From the NCBI GenBank assembly GCA_037952775.1, contig JBANAY010000003.1, forward strand, positions 11,532,001-11,596,000: a stretch of 64,000 nucleotides of DNA. The letters run 5' to 3'. A program made the translations under genes and the position numbers. The DNA comes from Clonostachys chloroleuca (lineage: Eukaryota > Ascomycota > Sordariomycetes > Hypocreales > Bionectriaceae). Below, piece by piece: positions 23,446-35,428 of the stretch. How positions within the stretch are numbered: the stretch's first letter is position 1; every line of letters starts with the position of its first letter. Under the pieces are notes generated by a model. The model searched no databases. It was not told the origin of the DNA and saw only the letters and a list, made by a program, of their open reading frames with translations.

Positions 23446-25469
23446 ATGGCGTATTCCCTATCCACCTCATTCTTCGGCGAGTCCCTCTTGTCCGGGTTCA
23501 ACTGGCACAACGGAGCCGATCTCTCCAACGGCTATGTCTCGTACGTATCTCATCTTGAGCAGCTTCAGATGTGTTTTCCTATGGGGAAGTTGAGCTAACT
23601 TTTCTCCTTCAGATATCAGAGCCGCTACGATGCAGAGGCACGAGGGCTTGTCTCAATGGACCCAAGCACCCAAGCTGTCCGCCTGGGTGTTGACAGCACC
23701 AACTACTACGGCATGGGAGAGGGTCGCCCCAGCATTCGCATTGAGAGCAAGGAGTCTTACAACCACGGCCTCTTCATCGCCGACTTTGCACACATGCCCC
23801 CTCAGATTGCGGCCTCTGGCCAGCTTGTAAGTACCCAGCATTGTTTTTGCCCCTCTTTGATGTCCAAAACTGATCGGGTCTTCCTTCATGCAGTCTGGGC
23901 TTATGGCACAAACTGGCCTAATGGTGGAGAAATCGACATCATTGAAGGTGTAAACACAGCACACAAGAACTTGATATCTGCTCACACAGCCCAAGGTTGC
24001 TCCCAGGATCCATGGGAGGTCAGCCAGTCAACTGGCCTCCAGCGCAACACCGACTGTTTCGTTGGTGATCAGAACATTGGCTGTGGATTCGAGTCCCCTT
24101 CTTCCGATGTTTCCTCATACGGAGACTCATTTAACGCCGTCAATGGTGGCGTGTATGCTATGGACTGGGACTCGGAGCGTATCCGTGTCTGGCACTTCCC
24201 TCGTGGTCGAATTCCTTCCGATATCAAGGCCAAGAGGCCCGACCCTTCCAATTGGGGCTTGCCCCAGGCTGCCTTTGGTGGCAGAAGCTGCGATGTCGAC
24301 AGCTACTTCAAGGACATGAGCATTGTTCTGAACATTGTGAGTCATGACTTCGGCCAAAACTTATGATTAGGGATTATACTGACTAGTCAAAACAGAACTT
24401 CTGCGGTGACTACGGAAACGCCCTTTGGAACAGCGACGAGTGCAGCAGCTATGCCTCAACCTGCTCTGAATACGTCGGCAGCAACCCTGGAGCCTTCACA
24501 AACGCCTACTGGGAAGTGAACTACATCGATGTTTACCAGAAGAGCCTTGTCTCCCCAACTACAACAACCACAAAGACAGCCCCAGTACCTACTACCAAGC
24601 CTGGAGGTTACCCATACCTTCCTTTCCCCGACCCGGGAATCGGCATCGAGCCCACCGCCATCCCTAACCCCTTCAACATCAACCGGTACGCTTACCTCGG
24701 CTGCTTCGAGTCCACCTCCAGCTTCAGCACCTTCGAGGTCGAGTCCGAGAAGGAGGACATGACCTTGGAAACCTGCGTCGAGCTCTGCAACGCCAAGGAT
24801 GCTGCTTACGCCGGTGTCAATGGCCGAGTCTGCTCCTGCGCCCGCGAGCTTGATCAGGATACCCGCGCCACTGCTCTCGAGCGACACTGTGCCAGACCTT
24901 GCCCTGGAAACGCAGGCCAGTTCTGTGGCGGCTCCAGCTCCAAGTCCATCCCCAGCCCCAGTCCCAGTCCTAGCCCCAAGCCCAGCCCTAGCTCCAAGCC
25001 CGGCTTCAACTCCAAGAAGGCCCCCGGTGACGGTGACAAGACCGACTGCCTTCTCACCGTCTATGGCGCTGTCCTCGATACTCAGCCTGCTGTGCCGCCT
25101 CCCATGGCACCCATGCCCAAGAGCCTGATGAAGGGTTCCTACATCATCCATACTCCAGCGACTTGCACAACGACTAAGGCTCCCGCAGTTCCTCGCCCAG
25201 CCAAGACTCCAACCTGGGCCATGACTCCCTCCTCATTCACTACACCAACTCCCTCGCCCACCCCCTCAGGGTCTAAATCGCCGGCTACTCCTCAACTCAA
25301 GAAAGCGCCCACTACCCTTCAGCTGTCCCAAATCTCTGAGACTGCAGCTCCCACCGCATCAAGCAGCAGCAAATCTAGTGACATTCCCATCTCTGCTGCT
25401 GCCCCGAAGGCCCCCTCCAGGATGAGCGTTGTGATCGGTGTCGCCGTCATGATCATCGCCATGCTGTAA
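23446..25469 (+). CDS. GH16 glucanase/transglycosylase with WSC domain and GPI-type tail
   Basis: Exons are 23446-23540, 23613-23826, 23894-24336 and 24396-25469. The catalytic GH16 block reads CGLWPAFWAYGTNWPNGG followed by EIDIIEG, where the two Glu flanking the Asp (ExDxxE) are the nucleophile and acid/base. A WSC module follows (YLGCFESTSS...CSCARELD...CPGNAGQFCGG), then Ser/Pro-rich repeats and a hydrophobic C terminus (VVIGVAVMIIAML) suited to GPI attachment. The CGLWPA segment is one frame off its upstream part. One extra C in the C5 run at 23797-23801 restores HMPPSDCGLWPAF and yields 608 residues. No signal peptide precedes AYSLSTSF, although the family has one, so the true start may be in an unseen exon. 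The likely role is remodelling cell-wall beta-1,3/1,4-glucan. Confidence 0.85.
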
Positions 25470-25869
25470 AGGAACAGGAGATATTTGAAACTCAAGACAG
25501 GATACGTCTTTTAACGATGGATGAAATATAATTTGTGGAATCATGTTGCGCGGTATACCCAAGAAAAAAGGACAGGCGTTTTTCTTTCCCCCTTTTTTGC
25601 CTCTTCTTTAGATTGTTGTTTTGATTATTTCTTTCTTTGGTCGGTTTTCCTATCTCCTCTTGTAATGAGACTTAATAGAATCTAGAACTCCAATAATTTA
25701 GCAGCTGCAATCAATTGATATTGAATTTTACAAATGCATCCTAATTCTATTGTGACGTTTCCTAAGTACCATAGGAAGTATATTCTACTATTGAGCTGTG
25801 GAATCAACCAAGAACTTACCCCTTCTTCATCTCTAATCAATACACCATTTTTGGTATCGTTTGTGATAT
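25470..25869. other. intergenic, convergent 3' ends
   Basis: AT-rich spacer between the GH16 and phosphoesterase stops, with T-rich stretches near 25580-25650 suited to 3' processing. No gene seen. Confidence 0.45.
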
Positions 25870-26975
25870 TTACAAGTCTACAATAACCGCTCGGCTCGTA
25901 GTCTTACCAGTATTCCCGATCATCTGAGCCGCGTTGACCATCAGCCCGGCCTCCTGGGGTCTCGGCGCCCGCACGAGAAACTCCCAGATAAGCTTGTTGA
26001 TACCGACGAGAAGGAAGTGGCCATAGAGATACCAGTTCTCGTTGGGGAGGAAGTCGAGGATCGGCCCCCGGCGGGGCAGCGAGAGGATGCGCTCGTAGGC
26101 GGTCTGGAAGTCGTCGTAGTGGACGGGCTCGCTGCCGGCGCCCCAGTGGATGTGGCCGAAGACGTGGAGGCGCGGCTTGATGCGCCAGACCTCGCGGAGG
26201 AGGTGGGGGCAGCCGAGGTCGAGATCACGATGGTGCGCCTGTTCAGATGCGGGATAGTTGTTCAGCAGATGATCTCTTGTTTCGCGTTTGGGGGGGGGGG
26301 GGGGGGGAACTTACAGGTGGGCAATGGGTGATCAGGATGTCAGTGTTGGGCGGGACTTTGCTCATCCATTTCGACTCGTCTGGAGCGTATTGGAATCTAC
26401 CAAAAGGCCCAGTTAGCTAGGTTTTCCTCTCCGTCAAGTGTCATTGGCAACTCACGCAAAGCTCGAAGGGCCGCATTCCGGGATGTCGGGTGCCCCAAAG
26501 ATATTCAGCTTCCGGCCATTGATCTCCACGACGGTCGAGCTGTTTTCGAGATATGTGATGCCGTCGAGGTCGAGCTTGGAGGCTTGGTCGATGTCCTCCT
26601 GCTTCCTGCTCCGCGGGTCGAAATAGGAGTCATGGTTGCCGGCGATGACGAGCTTCACAGGGTGAGGTTGCTTCTTGAGCCAGTCGAGCTGGAGCTGTAT
26701 GTCGTGGGCGGTGCCGGCATCGGTCAGGTCGCCGGCGTGGATGAGAATGTCGCCCGGGGGGATTGACACGGTCTGATCGTGGGTGTCGGAGATGGAAACC
26801 ACGCGGATAGGCTCTTTGTCTCGGGGGGACTGACGGGCCGGCCGAGGAGGAAGATGACGAGGTGGTAAAACTGGATGGCGATGAAGGTGAGTGGGGAGCT
26901 CAGAAGGTGGTCGAGCAGCGTCGGCGGGTCCCATATGACGCTGCGCCTAAGGCCAAGAGTGGTGAACAGGCCCAT
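25870..26975 (-). CDS. calcineurin-like metallophosphoesterase
   Basis: Exons are 26975-26456, 26396-26315 and 26238-25870. The metal-binding motifs of the family appear in order: SDTHDQ (D63, H65), GDLTD (83), GNHD (113-116), THCPP and GHIHWG. An N-terminal hydrophobic segment (about residues 29-45, LTFIAIQFYHLVIFLLG) suggests membrane anchoring. The frame slips between ...RPVSPP and RDKEPIRVVS. One more C/G in the G6 run at 26823-26828 (plus strand) restores it and gives 323 residues with all exon phases matching. Close fungal homologues are of the MPPED/UPF0046 type and are often mislabelled as rhamnogalacturonate lyases. The substrate is unknown. Intron 2 carries an 18-base poly-C on the coding strand. 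The gene is divergent from the TMEM16 gene. Confidence 0.87.
26290..26307. repeat. 18-base G homopolymer in an intron
   Basis: An uninterrupted run of 18 G on the plus strand (C on the coding strand) lies within intron 2 of the phosphoesterase gene, right beside its donor site at 26313-26314. Such a run is hard to sequence and is likely to vary in length. Confidence 0.95.
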
Positions 26976-27968
26976 TGTAGGTTGCGATTCAGAGACGAGA
27001 CTGTCGGCAGTGTTATTAGGTGTACCAGCACACCCACCAGCATAATGTGGCGTTCGGTGAGATTAAATGAACCAATGCAAAAGGCTGGCTTGATGTTTAC
27101 CAGCAAGCAACAGCTCATGGCCGCATTGGAGCTGCTGGTTGGTCCCCCACATCTCGCTATGGCAATGACGTGTAGCATCGCTGTTTGAGCTTAGTGCTTG
27201 TGGCAGCTGATAACGATAGCAATGGGCTGTTGGGGTGACATTGAATTTGGTACACTTGAACATTCTCCTGCTGGCTCTTGAGTTTGTGACTGCTCTTGTC
27301 ATATGATTGAGAGCCAGTAATAGTTTTTAAAGAGGTAATATACCAAAGGTCATCATTTTGGGTTGTTCTAAATGATTACACTGTCCTGTTACCTTCCTAC
27401 CTACTGTGGAAAAAAGCTCTCATCTTCAACTTGTGGTCTCATTTATTCTGTCACCCAGTTCACCAGCAAGCAGCACCAAAGCAATTTATACTTTGCAGCT
27501 GGTAAACCCCCTCCTGCCAGCAGTGACGTCGTGCCAGGTGCCAGCCATTCTACCAGAGCTGATTCCCTGATCTTCCGCCGATCCCCGCGACGGACCTTGT
27601 AACACATCATCACACGTCCTTGAAATCAAGACTTAAGGTAAATGGGCCAGGGGAATATAAATAGCTTCTAGACCCTGCACACACTTGAATCATACTTGTT
27701 CATTTTCCCATTCGTCTTGAGCAATATTCCCGTGGCGTCTCGTCTCCGTCTCCACGTGACGCTCTCACCAAGTACATCAGAGGTGGAATTGGGGTTATTC
27801 CTTTGCTAGCTTCACTCAACCAGAAGCTGTGGCAGTCGAGCTGCATCCCATCACACGCACACGACGTCGAGAATTGCCAGTTCCTCGCCGCTCCGTTTCC
27901 CGCATTCGAATTGGGTCTGGCCCCTAATTTTTTCATGGTTGGTTTGGCGACATTGTGAGATCTACATC
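26976..27968. other. divergent promoter region, phosphoesterase and TMEM16
   Basis: About 1 kb between two gene starts. I see no gene. A CT-rich leader precedes the TMEM16 ATG. Confidence 0.4.
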
Positions 27969-30680
27969 ATGACGAGCCTTGAGAAACTGGTTGGTAGCAC
28001 TGATAATGGTGACAATCGTAATTTTGGGTACGTAATTGAGCAAAGCACGTTCTTTTTATGCATCCTTGATCGGCCACATTTGAGCAGACAAACTGATTTG
28101 CGTCCTCGCCGGCGGTCTCATAGTGTCGATTTTGTCATCCACCAGCTGATCCCGGCCCAAGGTTTGTGTTTTCTCCAATGAGCTACCCCAACATCAAATT
28201 TGAGTCAATACCTAACTCTATACAGAACGCACCGAGGCCGAGGCCGCTTTTATCCAGCTCATCGAGACTCTCACAAAGGTCGGCTTAGCTACCGAAGTCC
28301 GCGCGGGGAGTGACAACTCCCTCCTGATCTTCACCAAGATCGCATCATGGGACTTCCTTGCTCAGCAGGTGTACCGCTCCCGCCTTCAGGACTGGCTGAA
28401 TGGTCTGCGCTCCTCTGCACCAGAGAGGGAGATTCGACGTGCGCTCGAAGACGAGCCCGTCACCGAGGCTGAGCGCTCTCGCATTGTCTACCTTCTCATC
28501 ACCAAACCCCAGAATGACGGCGGCGCGGGCATCACGCCTGGGAATGGCCAGTGGAGGTACATTCGGTCCATACTGCCTCTGCACGACCACAACTTCAACA
28601 AGGCCTGGATCAAGAAATGGGGTCAGAAATACCTCTTGAACCAGGACGATCTGGATGAGATTCGTGACAAATTCGGCGAGGGCGTCGCCTTTTACTTCGC
28701 CTTTGTCCAGTCCTACTTTCGATTCCTCCTCTTCCCCAGTGCCTTTGGTCTCTTCGCATGGCTCTTCCTTGGAAAGTTCTCCTACTTCTATGCCCTCGTC
28801 AACTGCCTCTGGTCAGTCGTGTTCTTTGAGTTCTGGAAGCAGAAGGAGGTTGATATGGCCGTCCAATGGGGTGTCCGGGGTGCCTCCCGGGTTCAACTTC
28901 CTCGCCCCGAGTTCAAGTGGGAGTATGAGGCCGAAGACCCTGTGACTGGCGAACCGATCAAGGTATACAGTCCGATGAAGCGAATTAAAACGCAATTGCT
29001 TCAAATCCCCTTCGCTCTGGCCTGTATCGTGGTCCTCGGCGGCGTCGTTGTTACATGTAATTCATTGGAGGTCTATATCAATGAGATGTACGATGGGGGT
29101 GGCAAAGCGGTTCTCGTAAGTATCGTCCAAAATATCTCCATGGGATTTACTTCCTTGGGAAATCAGTTCGAAACTGAAGTCGATTTCATGACTGACTTCC
29201 TTGCAGGGCCTGATTCCTACTATCCTTCTTAGCTCTCTAATCCCTGCTTTCTCTGCTGTGTTGATGAAGGGAGCCGAAGTCCTAACTCAGTGGGAGAACT
29301 ACCAAAACAAAGATGGTGAGTGTAACCCCTGGTCTGACCATATAGTGGCAAAATCTAACTTCGACCAAAAACCGAAGCCTACAACGCCGCTCTCATCCAG
29401 AAACAGTTCGTTCTCAACTTCATGACCTCATACATGGCCCTCCTGTTTACCCTATTCGTCTACATTCCGTTTGGGGAGATCTTGATCCCATTCTTGAATT
29501 TCTGGCACAGCACGGCACAGGTAGTGAGCTTCAACGAGAACCCTCTACCGGCCAAGGAGTTCAAGATCAACCCAGCCAGGATCAGTGGACAAATGTTCTA
29601 CTTGACCATCACCGCTCAGATTGTGAGTCTTCTTACACAAGTCGTGGTTCCTTACGTGAAGCGCCAAGTCTTCGCCGAAGCGAAGAAGCTCGGTTCCAAG
29701 GATACCACGCCCGCAGTCCAAGACCGCCCTGAGGAACACGAATTTCTCAAGAGGGTCCGTAAGGAGTGCGAGCTGGAAGTTTACGATGTTAGCACTGACT
29801 ATCGTCAAATGGTGATTCAATTTGGTGAGTCTCTTCCTTCGAATCGACGATATGACCTGGTATATTTTGTTAACCAGTAGTAGGCCACCTTTCCATGTTC
29901 TCTTCCGCATGGCCACTTGCAGCATGTTGCTTCCTCGTGAATAACTGGGTTGAACTACGATCAGACGCCGTCAAGATCGCTATTGGAAGCCAGCGCCCCA
30001 TCCCATTCCGGGCCGACACAATAGGCCCATGGTTAACTGCCCTCGGATTTCTCTCGTGGCTTGGCAGCGTATCTAGCGCAGCCATTGTGTTCCTCTGTGG
30101 GGGCTCGACGGATCATGAGCGTGGCACAATGTCGCACATTAGCGCTTGGGGTGTTCTCAGCAGTGTCTTTCTGGCGGAGCATTTCTACTTCTTGGTCCAG
30201 ATGGCGGTGCGATATTTCATGAGCAAGTTCGAGAGCTATGGACAACAGAAAGAGCGAAAGGAGCGATTCCTGATCAAGAAGAGATACCTCGAGGAAACCC
30301 TCGGCCAGGGAGTTGCCGAGCAAGCTGCAACCCCAGGGCTCACCCACGGGGAGAAGATCACTCGGGAAGCATTGGAGGAGCAGGAGCGCGAGGCTTCAAT
30401 CAAAGGTCATGCTTCTCCTGAAGATCTGTAAGTGAACCCATCTGTGAGTCGTTCACGGCGCAAACCTAACAGTCAACCACAGGTTCTGGCAGCGACAGCG
30501 AGGAGTCCAGGAAACTATTACAGTCGGGCGAAGCATGATTGAGGTGAGCCTGCCGCAATGAAACTAGCCCCCGAGAAACGGGCTACCCCTTAAAGAGCTA
30601 TAACTAACGAAAAGAATTTCCAGAAGGCTGTCACCGAGAAAGGAGCTAGTAAACCTGCTCAACCCAGTCCTAGAGCGTAG
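27969..30680 (+). CDS. TMEM16/anoctamin family phospholipid scramblase or channel homologue
   Basis: Eight exons (27969-28027, 28124-28161, 28226-29115, 29207-29315, 29378-29824, 29884-30427, 30483-30543, 30624-30680) join without a break to 734 residues, the size of the Nectria protein nhTMEM16. An N-terminal cytosolic domain (VDFVIHQLIP...LITKP) precedes about ten membrane helices, with conserved blocks FNKAWIKKWG, FYFAFVQSYFRFL, ALIQKQFVLNFMTSYMAL, ARISGQMFY and AACCFLVNNWVELRSD. A charged tail with FWQRQRGVQETI follows. Fungal relatives are Ca2+-activated lipid scramblases or ER-plasma-membrane tethers (Ist2). At positions equivalent to the five calcium ligands I read Q453, D506, Q509, E538 and D542, so two Glu are replaced by Gln. 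Calcium dependence may therefore be altered. The family call is certain. Confidence 0.94.
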
Positions 30681-32383
30681 TTAGTACGGGGCATCGTTAG
30701 CCGTTATTGGAAACCGGTCCCTGGCTCCGGTCCGGCTCGATATACTGCCTCATCCCGCGTCGTTCCAGACATCTCTCTATCTCACGTTTGCGTCGGATCC
30801 CTCATATCTCGCAGTGAGACGATATATTTACCTAGCCTTGACTATGTTTATTTCTCCTTCATCATCTTTATCTGTTCTTCCATCAGCGTTTTCTTGATTT
30901 GACTGGGGGTGGATATTGCATCAGGCACAGGAGACAAATGGAGGGCTTTGGAGGGTGTTAGATTCCCATTGGTGCATCAGCGAGCACGTGGGTTATGACG
31001 TTCGACATATATGTCTTGGCAAGGGTCGTGCTCGAGTGGTCGGAGCTCATACCATCGATGGCACCGCGTGGGCCTCGCTGGACGAACGCGAACTAGAACA
31101 TTTTAGCCAACGGTTAATGGCTACCCGTCAAAGTCTAGCAAGGAGATCAGATGGCTCTGGGCCATTCGCCGACTGCTGATCCGATCGGCTAGATGCGGGT
31201 TGCAGATAGGGGCTTAATTCATCAAACAAGAGCATTTGACACGTGAAACGTTCGTCCACGCCCCGCGGCAAGAGTCCAGCCACCTTGCTGCATGCGAGAT
31301 AGTGAACGCGAGTTTTGGCTGCGTGCTCGTGTGTCGTACCAGCATCAGGATACTGTGGTCCATATATGGTTACGGTCGGGCGCAATACCCACTGCACCTA
31401 TGTGGGAGCAGATACTTGCCGAATGTGTATGTGCATCTGGTTCGGCCTACAGGCCACAGCTTACAGAGTGAGACTCTGAGAGTTTGCGTGTACATGTGCA
31501 CCATGTACTGCGGCTAGATTGGAAATTACCTACCTACCACGCCAGTCGCCCGAACTGCCTTGTCCCCAAGTAGTGGCAGAGCCCCACAGGAGAAGCCAAT
31601 GGCGCATGCTCTTGGACTCAACGTGGTAAAGTGCCCAGACAAGCCCCTCCACGGGCTTCTCCTAGGCTTCCCAGGCGGCAGCTTCTGTTGGCTGTCTCCT
31701 GGGCTGAGGCTGCTCTCCCCGTTGCACCCACACAGCCCGGCTGGGCCAACCAACCCCTGCGCCCGTCCACCGACCCCTTGGGGTCTTGGCTTGGATAGGC
31801 AGCTTGCTGATGGGAGCCCGGTGATCTGTTGCAACAGCTCGTCTCAAGGAGCATGCACGCTACGGCACCGAGCCAAGAAAATGTGCCCACAGCCTAGCCG
31901 CAGCCCGATTTGTGTGCGATTTGAGGTGCTCGGCCCCCCACCCAGCAGTCACCTTCGATGCAATGCTGTTGCTTTGCTACGGCTGAAGTTCCTAGTATCC
32001 TTTTCTCCTTTCATCTTCTTTTTTCACCCGTCATGACTACTGCTCAACCTGCATCTGGGTAAGACTGCAAGCCGCGACGCTATTCCGCCTCAATTCCGTC
32101 GCTGGGTGATCGTCTTCTTTGTCTGGGCACCTGGCCACAGCACTAACCCACGCGCCGATTTCGCGGAGTGCGACCGCTAGGCTCAGAGCAGAACCCCGCC
32201 AAACGACGCCGCCCGGGCAGCCACCAAGCCCAGATCTACTTGACAGACACCGTTGCCTTGCGAGGCGCGCGTGCGTGCTTTTCTCTGTTGCTTCTTCTAT
32301 TCTTCGCTCGTGTGATTATTTGGATAGAGATTATTTCTCCTTGGTTTTCTTTTGGTTTATCTACCCAACTGTAGTCCGCAGCC
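30681..32383. other. intergenic upstream of the SH3 gene
   Basis: About 1.7 kb with only short, domain-free open frames. A TACCTACCTACC motif lies at 31527-31538. The last 300 bases are pyrimidine-rich and probably form the leader of the SH3 gene. No gene supported. Confidence 0.4.
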
Positions 32384-35300
32384 ATGGACGAGGTTGAGGA
32401 TCTGGTGCTTACACCCTTCCGGGACATTGTGGAAAAAGCCAAGCAGGCTGCCCTCAATGCCGGCGACGACAATCCCGAAATGCTCAAGGCCGCCAACACC
32501 CTGTCTAGGGAGGGCGACCGCGGGCTACGACGCATTGAACCCCTGTGTCACAAGCAGCTGGTCGACTACGGTCCCAACTTTGTTGCTGCTCTGAAGGATA
32601 ATGGTTTGTTGGCCCTGTCGGCTCCCTACCCTATGCTCCCCATCCTTGAGGTAGATCGGGGTCGCTAACACGGGTTGCAACGCCGGTAGATCAGATTGCC
32701 AACTTCCGAAGTGAACTTACGGACTTGCTATGGGAATTCGAAGACTATATCGAAGTAGATGACTTCGACGCCTCGAAATTCACCGAACTGCAGGCCTTGT
32801 CTCGCAAGGCCGCCCCCAAAATCTACGACATCCTGATGAGACTAAAGCTCGAGGTGCCGTTTCGTGATGATATGTCGTCGAGGGGATCGTTTGCGCAGTT
32901 GTCCGTGTCTACGCCGGCGAGCCCTCCCATCGCCCCTATAGCCGTTTCAATTCCCGTGCCTGTGCCACGACGAACACCTTCAGAGACGTTCCAGGAGAAT
33001 CGGGGGGTCGAGGATGCCACTGCCCAGCTGAAGGGGCTAATGCGAGGTTCTGGGAGCGTCGAGGGTAGTGTAAGCGATCCGGGCTATGACTCTGGCGATT
33101 ACCCTCCCAAGCCCCCGCTGACGAATCCTTGGGATTGGACGATGAAGCCTGGGGAAACCGAACCGCGATCACCAGAGGATGTTGCGAGGGAACGGATGAT
33201 ACTGGCCGACGAGTCTCCTGTGCTGCCGTCTGCGTCGGATGCTACCCTCTCTGTTGTGCAACCACTTAACCTCAGCAGTATCCCACCGGGCTCTTTTCCA
33301 ACCGATCCACGTCTGAGCGATCCGCGCCTCAGCGACCAGCGCCTAAATGGCCAGCGTCTGAGCACGGGCAGCAGCACTGGCAGCGTCTCTAGCGGTCACA
33401 GCTATAGTCCATTCCCTCATCCTCGCTCGAAAGGTTCGGCCCTGATGTCATACTCGATTCCCGAGAATTCAACTCTGGACACGGCTCCCACCTCTCCTTC
33501 GGATCTTCATTCCCCGCGATCACCACGATCCCCTCAGTCACCACCGCAGACTCGAAAGCTCTCTGCTGCGCTCTCAGTCACATCGGAGCCTGCCATGCCT
33601 AGTGAAACCCCACCTCGATCAGACTCCCTATCTCACCCAACAATGGTCTTAAATCCTCATATCCTCAACAGACAGTCAGCGCCAGCGGCCCCAGGCCATC
33701 CCCATCGTTACGCTTCGCCGCCACCAGCAGCACCTCTGCCACCACCGCCTCAACGAGTAGCATCACCGCCTCAACGAGTAGCATCACCGCCTGAACGACT
33801 AGCATCACCACCTCAACGACTAGCATCACCACCTCAGCGAGTAGCATCACCGGCAACATCGCCGGCAACATCGCCAATATCGCCAACCCAAATATTGGCA
33901 GCCCAGGCAACATCGCTTCCACAGACCGTGAATCCAAGTGAAAGGGGCGGGCTTGAACCCATCCCGCGCTCTACCGAAGAACTGGCAGCAATGGACTTCG
34001 CCCCTATCCCCGTCGATTCTGAACAGGAGAGAAACGAGTCCAATATTGGGTTCGCTTCCAAGATCAACGCCCAGGAATGTACGATCGACAACACAAGCTC
34101 ATTTTGGATCGCCAAGGGATTCTGTGATGGTGCACAGGAAGTCATCCGGGGTGGCATTGGCGTCAAGCGGACCAAGAAACCAGTCGTAAGTATCTACATA
34201 CTTGTCGCGGGCGGGCTCCATTTGCTTGGAAAGCTAACAAGAAGCAGGGTTATGCTAGCCATGCTACCATTGCAAGATGCTCGAGCTGCTTATACGAACT
34301 TGATTTCACTCAAATCGAGGCTGATGTGAACAAAGAAGGTAGGAGATAGTTTACGACCCCTCGACTGGCTCGTTTGCTGACTTGAATTCGCAGAGAGGGG
34401 CAACTTCTCAAGAAACGGCATCAACTTTAGGGTCAGATTCCTGCAAAAATCCCATCTTGCAACCAAGAGAATCGACGATGTTCAATATGGCTGCGTTTTC
34501 TGTATTCGCGCTGGCCACACGCTGGATAAGAGCGATGCGACGGTTTTCTTCAACCAGAAAGCCCTGTTCGATCACCTTGCCCGGCACCCACGCCCATTAC
34601 CAGACGTCCAAGGTGTGGTCACTATTGAAGGGCCCGAGCTGCCTGCCCAGTATGTCAACGACTATGATATCCACTTCCCCAACCCACCCCAGCGTCATCC
34701 TTGTATCGAGAGACGCGAGGAGATCATGGCACATCCCAGCGGTGTATCAAAGGACCAGGCTCGACGTATCTACGGCCAGATGCTGCTCTACGATAGGACC
34801 CCGGCTCTTGAGCTGGGACATAACGCGAGAATCACTGGTATTACCTGGCCTGAGCAGTATCTCGGTGATTGGTGTTTCGCATGGCATGACGGAGTGCAAG
34901 CATCCGTCCCCTTTGAACTCATTAGATTCGATCCTCCCCCAAGCAATATGATTCGGTACGATAGGAGCAGTCTGCTTCAGGCAAAGGCCAGGTGGAAGTT
35001 TTCTATCAAGGAAAAGAATAAAGACAAGGACACGGTGAACTGGCTCAAGTTCGACAAGGGCGATGTGATTACCAATATATCTTGTGAGTGGGAGAATTCC
35101 GGACCTAAGCACATGGACAAATATTTGCTGACAAGTTTTTGTACTAGATGTTAACGCGGATAATTGGTGTTGGACTGGCACGAATCCCAAGGGCAAGACG
35201 GGGATTTTCCCCAAGGACTTCATCGATACGAAGCAGCTGCATGCTGTCGCAACACCGTCCTCCGCCCGAGCCCTCTCCATCAGCGAAGAGAAGAATCGCT

Positions 35301-35428
35301 CCCTGTCCGTTTTTAGCAAGCTGGGGAAGCGCAAGAACTCGAGTGCTCGCCCTCCCAGCATTGCAGGCTCAACCAGCAGCCACGAAACGGGAGTTTCTGC
35401 CAACAAGAACGCAGCAAACTGGCGGTAA
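32384..35428 (+). CDS. large SH3-domain protein with putative zinc-binding module
   Basis: Five exons (32384-32603, 32690-34185, 34248-34338, 34394-35083, 35148-35428) give 925 residues. The N-terminal about 150 residues are helical and charged. Residues of about 190-550 are disordered and rich in Ser/Pro, including a heptad-like ASPPQRV repeat. A conserved region then shows CSSC, CVFC and HLARH, a possible zinc-binding set, followed by a folded segment (YDIHFPNPPQRHPC...GDWCFAWHDG). A C-terminal SH3 domain is recognised by WLKFDKGDVITNIS, NADNWCWTGTNPKGKTGIFP and KDFID. Its ALYDY strand is not obvious. SH3 domains bind proline-rich partners at the cortex or on endosomes. The protein may be a scaffold. 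I do not recognise a named orthologue. Confidence 0.85.
33745..33849 (+). repeat. 21-bp coding minisatellite, five copies
   Basis: Five tandem 21-base units start at 33745, 33766, 33787, 33808 and 33829. Each encodes a variant of PPQRVAS, with single-base differences between units. A shorter GCAACATCGCCG-type repeat follows to about 33885. The whole tract stays in frame inside the SH3 gene. Confidence 0.93.
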
